DNA of 26,159 bases from JANPLN01 sp043757265 (GTDB lineage Bacteria > Bdellovibrionota > Bdellovibrionia > Bdellovibrionales > JAGQZY01). The number at the start of each line of letters is the position of its first letter. Positions within the stretch are counted from its first letter, which is position 1. This document shows positions 21,999 to 26,159 of the stretch, in pieces. The notes under the pieces are model-generated. The model ran no database searches and had not been told where the DNA came from. It saw only the letters and a program-made list of their open reading frames with translations. The position numbers and the translations under genes are program-made. The stretch covers positions 1-26,159 of the forward strand of contig JAYUQP010000080.1 in NCBI GenBank assembly GCA_043757265.1, read 5' to 3'.

Positions 21999-22931
21999 TC
22001 AAAGGCCCGTTGTAAAAGGGTCCCAACCCACCTCAGTTATTATTTTTTTTTCACCGTTTAAAAAATAAAAGTTTTCATTTCCCGCTGTGGCATTGCCGAT
22101 AACAAACAGACCTAGGTCCGATATCAGTTTTTCTGATAGGTGTGGTGAAAGTGTCATTAAAAGTTGATAGTCTTCTCCTCCGTAAAGAAGCAGATTTTGC
22201 ATATCGCTATTTTTCTCACTACAAAATCTTGCAAGCTCCGGGTGAAACGGAATTTTCGCCAGATCAATTTCGAATCCACACTGCGAATGCCGACCGAGAT
22301 CCTGCATGCTGCGCGCTAGGCTGTCGCTGATATCAGTTAGCGACGTAAGAGCGTTCGATTGCGAAGCGGCAATTGCTTTTTGAATTTGTGCTTGAGGTCT
22401 AATAAACGCTTTCGTAAGTTCGTGGTAGGTCCATTGGTTTTCGAGGCACAGCAACCCAGCAGCGGCCAGTCCTAGATAGCCTGAGACTGCGAGCAGGTCG
22501 CCTGGTTTTGCACCTTTTTTCAACGACGGATTTTTATTAAAACCAAATACCGTAAAGTCCAAATAAGTGAGGGATGTGGACTGCGTAAGATCGCCACCGA
22601 TCAGTGGTACTTGATATTCGAGGCAGGCTTGTTCCACACCTTTGAAAATAGCGGTCCAATTATTTTTATGATACTTGCAAAGAGCCGCCGACATCAAAAG
22701 CCCGCTGGGCTTTGTGGCCATAGCAGCAAGATCACTCAATGCCTGCACAACACCTTTGTAGCCAATTTCTTGAGCATCTTTGTGGTGATCCCAGCGAAAG
22801 TGAGTGTTTTCCACAAACTGATCTGTCGAGATAATAAGATCGTTAAAGATGGCCGCGTCTTCATCCAGGTTTTTAGCGCCGGTGCGTTGACTTATACCCT
22901 GCACGATTTTTAACAATTCCCGTTCTTTCAT
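21999..22931 (-). CDS. thiL: Thiamine-monophosphate kinase ThiL
   Basis: Phosphorylates thiamine monophosphate to the active diphosphate. At 310 residues it has the PurM/ThiL fold markers: LDEDAAIF (usual GDDAA, so the Gly is replaced), STDQFVENTHFRW (the DMLVEGVHF position), ALSDLAAMATKP, LIGGDLTQS, SLTDISDSLARSM (DxSDG position, here DISDS) and GGEDYQLL. These small substitutions at binding loops are worth noting, but the whole fold is present. It diverges from the DUF885 gene with an 89-base gap that holds a palindrome. Its stop lies 25 bases before the nested hairpin. Confidence 0.92.
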   Translation of the reverse strand: MKERELLKIVQGISQRTGAKNLDEDAAIFNDLIISTDQFVENTHFRWDHHKDAQEIGYKGVVQALSDLAAMATKPSGLLMSAALCKYHKNNWTAIFKGVEQACLEYQVPLIGGDLTQSTSLTYLDFTVFGFNKNPSLKKGAKPGDLLAVSGYLGLAAAGLLCLENQWTYHELTKAFIRPQAQIQKAIAASQSNALTSLTDISDSLARSMQDLGRHSQCGFEIDLAKIPFHPELARFCSEKNSDMQNLLLYGGEDYQLLMTLSPHLSEKLISDLGLFVIGNATAGNENFYFLNGEKKIITEVGWDPFTTGL

Positions 22932-22946
22932 GCTCTCAGTTGTAGC

Positions 22947-22975
22947 ATGAAAAGTTAAAACCTGTTAATTTTCAT
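22947..22975. promoter_or_regulatory. Palindromic AT-rich site between thiL and the DUF885 gene
   Basis: ATGAAAAGTTAA (left), then AACCTG, then TTAATTTTCAT (right) are near-complementary arms with one unpaired base. It sits 16 bases upstream of thiL's ATG and could be an operator. Confidence 0.25.
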
Positions 22976-23020
22976 CAGGATAAACAGAACCGGGAATTTC
23001 TTTCCAGCTAAAGAGGTTAT

Positions 23021-24772
23021 ATGGGTTTATGGGTGCGGATTTTATTTGTCGTCGTGCTAACGGGTTGTGCGAATTTTTCAAAAAGCTCGCAATCCACAAA
23101 AGCATGGCAAAATTTTGAAACTTCATTTTTTTCGGAACTGTGGCCGGTTTACCCGAAGTGGGCGTTCGCACTGGGGCACAAGGATTTTGCTGGCGCACTT
23201 AAAATACCCAATCGCGCTTATTTATTGGAGCAAAAAGAATTTTTAGTAAAACATCAGCAAAAATTATCGGCGCTTAAATTCAGCGATCTTTCGATGCGCG
23301 AGCAAACCGATTACGAGCTGGTCAAAAACTTTATCGAATCGGCGCAGTGGGAGATCGACACTTTTAAATCTTACTCATGGGACCCTACACAGTACAACCT
23401 GGGTAGCACTCTCAGCGAAGTCCTCGAAGCAAAAGTGCTCTCTGGTTCTGAAAAACTTTCCGCGGTGGTGCAAAAGTTAAAAATGGTACCGGCCTATTAC
23501 AAAGCAGCTTTCGATCAATTGCAGCAGCCCACACAAGAGCATATTCGTTTGGCCATCCGACAAAACCAATCGCTGGCTGACTTTTTAGATAAGCAATTTT
23601 TAGATCAAACACTGGATTTGACTACGCAGCTTGAGCAGAAAAAAGAGGTTCGAGAGTTGATACAAAATGCATCGACGGCGGTGCGCACATATGTATTGTC
23701 GCTAAAAAATTTAGATCAGACTCTCGCTAAGAAAAACAACTTTCGCAGCTTTCGAATCGGCAAGCAACTTTACGCACAAAAATTTAAATTCGATTTAGAT
23801 TCGCAGTGGACCGCCGAGCAGATTTATCAAAAAGCTCTCACAAGCAAAAAAGAAACTCATCAAGAAATGACGAAAATTGCCCAGCAGTTATGGTCGAAGT
23901 ATTTTATGCAAATGTCGCAACCCAAAAATGGGCTCGTTTTAGTGCAAAAAGTTTTAGAAAAGGTTTCTCAAAAACACACCAATCCGGAGGATTTTGTAAA
24001 GACCGTGCGCGAACAAATCCCACAGCTTTGGAAATTTGTAGAATCTAAAAAACTTTTAACTTTAGATGCAAGCAAGCCGCTCGTGGTTCGCGAAACTCCG
24101 GTGTTCAATCGAGGATTTGCTGGTGCCGGAATTAGCGCGCCTAGTCCTTTTGATGACAAGCGCGAAACTTTTTACGAGGTAACGCCGCTTGATGGGATGC
24201 CTTCGGACAAACAGCAAAGTTATTTGCGAGAATACAATGACTATACGTTGCAGATTTTAAATATTCACGAAGCGGTGCCAGGGCACTACACGCAATTGGT
24301 TTACAGCCTCAAGAGTCCAAGCTTTGTAAAAAAAGTTTTTGGCAACGGCACCATGGTTGAAGGGTGGGCGGTGTACACCGAACGCATGATGCTTGAGGAA
24401 GGCTATGGGAATAATGAGCCCGAGCTGTGGTTGATGTATTACAAGTGGCGATTGCGTGTGGTGAGTAATACCATTCTTGATTACAGCTTGCATAATTTAG
24501 ACATGGATAAAAAAGCGGCTTTAAATCTTTTGATGGGCGAAGCGTTTCAGGAAAAAGCAGAAGCCGAGGAAAAATGGAATCGCGCCACGTATTCGCAAGT
24601 GCAACTGGCGAGTTACTTTACAGGTTTTACCGAAATCTATGAGTATCGCGAAGAGCTCAAGAAAAAAATGGGAGTGCGTTTTGATTTAAAGACCTTCCAT
24701 GAGAAATTTCTCAGTTACGGAAGTGCTCCCATTCATGTTATTAAAACTTTGATGAACAAGGAGATAAATTGA
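23021..24772 (+). CDS. DUF885 zinc-metallopeptidase-like lipoprotein, 583 aa
   Basis: Exported, probably lipid-anchored hydrolase. The signal WVRILFVVVLTGC gives a lipobox LTGC (Cys16). The DUF885 fold is all-helical. The metal motif HEAVPGH (His416, Glu417, His422) and the third ligand VEGWAVYTE (Glu447) are complete. The preceding FYEVTPLDGMP and the following ML-x-EEGY are family features. Length is normal. GAGG four bases before the ATG. The stop TGA shares a base with the pdxH ATG, so they form an operon. The substrate (peptides?) is unknown. Confidence 0.9.
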   Translation: MGLWVRILFVVVLTGCANFSKSSQSTKAWQNFETSFFSELWPVYPKWAFALGHKDFAGALKIPNRAYLLEQKEFLVKHQQKLSALKFSDLSMREQTDYELVKNFIESAQWEIDTFKSYSWDPTQYNLGSTLSEVLEAKVLSGSEKLSAVVQKLKMVPAYYKAAFDQLQQPTQEHIRLAIRQNQSLADFLDKQFLDQTLDLTTQLEQKKEVRELIQNASTAVRTYVLSLKNLDQTLAKKNNFRSFRIGKQLYAQKFKFDLDSQWTAEQIYQKALTSKKETHQEMTKIAQQLWSKYFMQMSQPKNGLVLVQKVLEKVSQKHTNPEDFVKTVREQIPQLWKFVESKKLLTLDASKPLVVRETPVFNRGFAGAGISAPSPFDDKRETFYEVTPLDGMPSDKQQSYLREYNDYTLQILNIHEAVPGHYTQLVYSLKSPSFVKKVFGNGTMVEGWAVYTERMMLEEGYGNNEPELWLMYYKWRLRVVSNTILDYSLHNLDMDKKAALNLLMGEAFQEKAEAEEKWNRATYSQVQLASYFTGFTEIYEYREELKKKMGVRFDLKTFHEKFLSYGSAPIHVIKTLMNKEIN

Positions 24773-25362
24773 TGTCGCCATTTGATTTGTTTAGCGAATG
24801 GTATCAAGCAGCCGAAAAAGGCGGGCAGGTGGAGCCAAACGCCATGGTGCTGTCGAGTGTGCAAGAAAACGGCCGCCCCACATCGCGATTGGTTTTATTA
24901 AAACACACCGAGGACCAAATTTATTATTTTTTTACAAACTTAAATAGCAACAAAGCTAAGGCTCTCGTTGCAAATCCTTTTGCAAGCTACAACTTTCACT
25001 GGCGAAATCCCTTTCATAGGCAGGTGCGGATCGAAGGAGATATTGTTCGAGCGACACCAGAAATTTCGGATGGCTATTACAAAACACGGCCGCGCGGAAG
25101 CCAAATTGGCGCGTGGGCGTCGCCGCAAAGTCAAAAAATCGAAAGTCGTGCGGATTTGGAATTGCGAGTAAAAGAATTCGAATCTCAATTTGCAGGTCGA
25201 GATATTCCGCGTCCAGAATACTGGGGCGGTTTTGGACTCAAGCCAACACGATTCGAATTTTGGCAAGAGGGCGACTTCCGGCTGCATACTCGGCGTTTGT
25301 TTGTGCCAGAATTATCGGGACCGTTAGCGAAACAATGGAACGAGTCACTTCTTGCTCCGTGA
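24772..25362 (+). CDS. pdxH: Pyridoxamine 5'-phosphate oxidase PdxH
   Basis: FMN enzyme oxidising pyridoxine- or pyridoxamine-phosphate to pyridoxal phosphate. The 196 residues have NAMVLSSVQENGRPTSRLVL (FMN site), FTNLNSNKAKALVANPFASY, FHWRNPFHRQVRIEG, RPRGSQIGAWASPQSQ and WGGFGLKPTRFEFWQ, all standard. The C-terminus is unusual: FRLHTRRLFV and ESLLAP in place of the usual WRLHDRxRY and RLxP. AAGGAG eight bases before the ATG at 24772 fixes the start; a TTG one codon earlier is not needed. It overlaps the DUF885 stop by one base. Confidence 0.95.
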   Translation: MSPFDLFSEWYQAAEKGGQVEPNAMVLSSVQENGRPTSRLVLLKHTEDQIYYFFTNLNSNKAKALVANPFASYNFHWRNPFHRQVRIEGDIVRATPEISDGYYKTRPRGSQIGAWASPQSQKIESRADLELRVKEFESQFAGRDIPRPEYWGGFGLKPTRFEFWQEGDFRLHTRRLFVPELSGPLAKQWNESLLAP

Positions 25363-25773
25363 CAGCGAAGGAGCTCCAAGTTTAAATTATATTACAGAAG
25401 CTACAGTATAAGTTTACATTGCCGCATTTTATAAAGATGAAAATTGCAGCAATCAAAACTACATGACAAAACACACAAAATTAGGGCTTGAAATTATCGA
25501 AAAGATGCTAAATGAAATAAATTGTTAAAAAACCTCTCGCAGATTCATACACAAAAAGTTTCTCAAATTGAAACAGTTGTCTGTTATAAACTAAGTTGAT
25601 ATGAAATTCTTAACTAGCCTTTTGGCGATATTAACAAAATTTGTATCTCGATTTGATTCAAATTATTTAACATAATATTTATTTGTGTCCAGCCTTTCGA
25701 CAACTGCTTCAGTTCCGTTAAATAACACCGATAAACATACGTGGTGCTACGTTTCCCTTTGATTAACAATATC
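25363..25773. other. AT-rich intergenic region (411 bases)
   Basis: No convincing gene. Short frames exist: 25463-25528 encodes a 21-residue peptide beginning MTKHTKLGLEIIEKMLNEIN, and 25601-25675 encodes 24 residues beginning MKFLTSLLAILTKF. Neither has a ribosome site. The composition is clearly more AT-rich than the flanking genes, which may indicate a promoter region for the downstream surface protein or decayed DNA. Confidence 0.4.
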
Positions 25774-26159
25774 ATGCGGTTGATTCAAAAAGTCGTGTCT
25801 GGGCTATTGATAGCCATTATGCCGGTGTTTGCACTTGCGCAAACCGAGCCGCCGCAGTTTGTAACTGTGGACGGCCGCCTTTACGATTCGACAAATCCAA
25901 CAAATCCTCTTTTAGATGCCAGCGTTGCTTTGCGCATCCAAGTTTTAAACCCAGCAAAGACTTGTATCTTGTACGAAGAAGTTCAATCGGTAAGCAGTAT
26001 GGCAAGCGGGTATTTCAATGCCCGCGTTGGCTCGCCAACAGCCGGTATGGAGTCTTTAAAACGCACCGCACTTGATAGCGGAAATTCGATGAAAACTGTT
26101 TTCCAAAATCAAAGCGTCGTCATTGCAGGTAGAACTTCGGGCGCGATGGGTTGTAGTTA
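25774..26159 (+). CDS. Secreted surface protein, N-terminal part (runs off the window)
   Basis: The frame is open from ATG 25774 to the last base (128 codons plus two bases). Residues 1-22 form a signal peptide (KVVSGLLIAIMPVFALAQ). The mature start has TVDGRLYDSTNPTNPLLDAS, then ALRIQVLNPAKTCILYEEVQ, SGYFNARVGS and KRTALDSGNSM. I associate this pattern (single-domain N-terminus with LNPAxTCxLYEE) with large Bdellovibrio surface or fibre proteins, from memory. A typical Sec export route is visible; function and full length are not. Confidence 0.6.
   Translation, partial: MRLIQKVVSGLLIAIMPVFALAQTEPPQFVTVDGRLYDSTNPTNPLLDASVALRIQVLNPAKTCILYEEVQSVSSMASGYFNARVGSPTAGMESLKRTALDSGNSMKTVFQNQSVVIAGRTSGAMGCS

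Noticed and set aside
25463..25675. Two peptides (21 and 24 aa) in the AT-rich gap
   Set aside because: No Shine-Dalgarno, no recognisable domain and AT-rich composition; kept only as a note in the intergenic entry.

Overview
The window looks like a chromosomal segment of a Bdellovibrio-like predatory or environmental bacterium (Bdellovibrionota, former delta-proteobacteria). This is inferred from gene content, not from a marker gene. Supporting signs are a mitochondrial-type elongation factor G, many small signal-peptide proteins and lipoproteins, moderate GC, and a C-terminal-edge gene whose product resembles surface proteins I associate with Bdellovibrio. No rRNA, tRNA, CRISPR array, transposase or prophage was seen.

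Layout. 1-3.2 kb: an MFS transporter diverges from glmM, and glmM overlaps tsaE. 3.2-6.5 kb: an accessory-looking stretch bounded by palindromic repeats. It carries a phospholipase A2-like lipoprotein with a tiny secreted ORF upstream, a 122-residue secreted Cys protein, and a papain-fold (C1) secreted protease. 6.5-8.9 kb (minus): cutA, pyrE and a CPBP-family membrane protease with a large extra C-terminal domain, chained by ATGA overlaps. 9.0-11.1 kb (minus): fusA of the spirochaete/planctomycete/delta/mitochondrial type, standing alone with its own terminator. 11.2-13.75 kb (plus): a short RecQ, aat and a SlyD-like prolyl isomerase, all overlapping. 13.9-16.6 kb (plus): a stress cassette of hemerythrin, a decayed short-chain dehydrogenase tail, an SRPBCC protein and a zinc alcohol dehydrogenase. 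16.6-21.1 kb (plus): a tightly packed operon of an osmoprotectant-type ABC ATPase, a fused substrate-binding/permease protein, a flavodoxin-fold FMN reductase, 3-methyladenine glycosylase and a DUF421-like membrane protein. 21.2-22.9 kb (minus): a PilZ-like protein and thiL, separated by a 127-base nested hairpin. 23.0-25.4 kb (plus): a DUF885 metallopeptidase lipoprotein and pdxH. 25.77 kb to the edge: the start of a secreted surface protein.

How the genes fit together. The housekeeping genes (cell-wall precursor, t6A tRNA modification, pyrimidine, thiamine and B6 cofactors, translation, N-end rule) are interleaved with two accessory themes. One is a set of exported hydrolases and small Cys-containing proteins at 3.3-6.2 kb. 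The other is a stress block (13.9-21 kb) combining di-iron sensing or protection, aldehyde/alcohol oxidation, compatible-solute uptake and DNA alkylation repair. Two families of dispersed palindromic repeats occupy the gaps: a GGTACC/GGTGCC-core family at 3.2-6.5 kb, and the GTCATCCTGAGCG...GCGAAGGATC family at about 0.1, 16.6, 21.1 and 21.9 kb. I found no single clearly new system. The strongest leads are the secreted-protein/repeat block, the long nested hairpin, the SDR gene remnant next to 13-base tandem repeats, and the reversed-order OpuC-type fusion.
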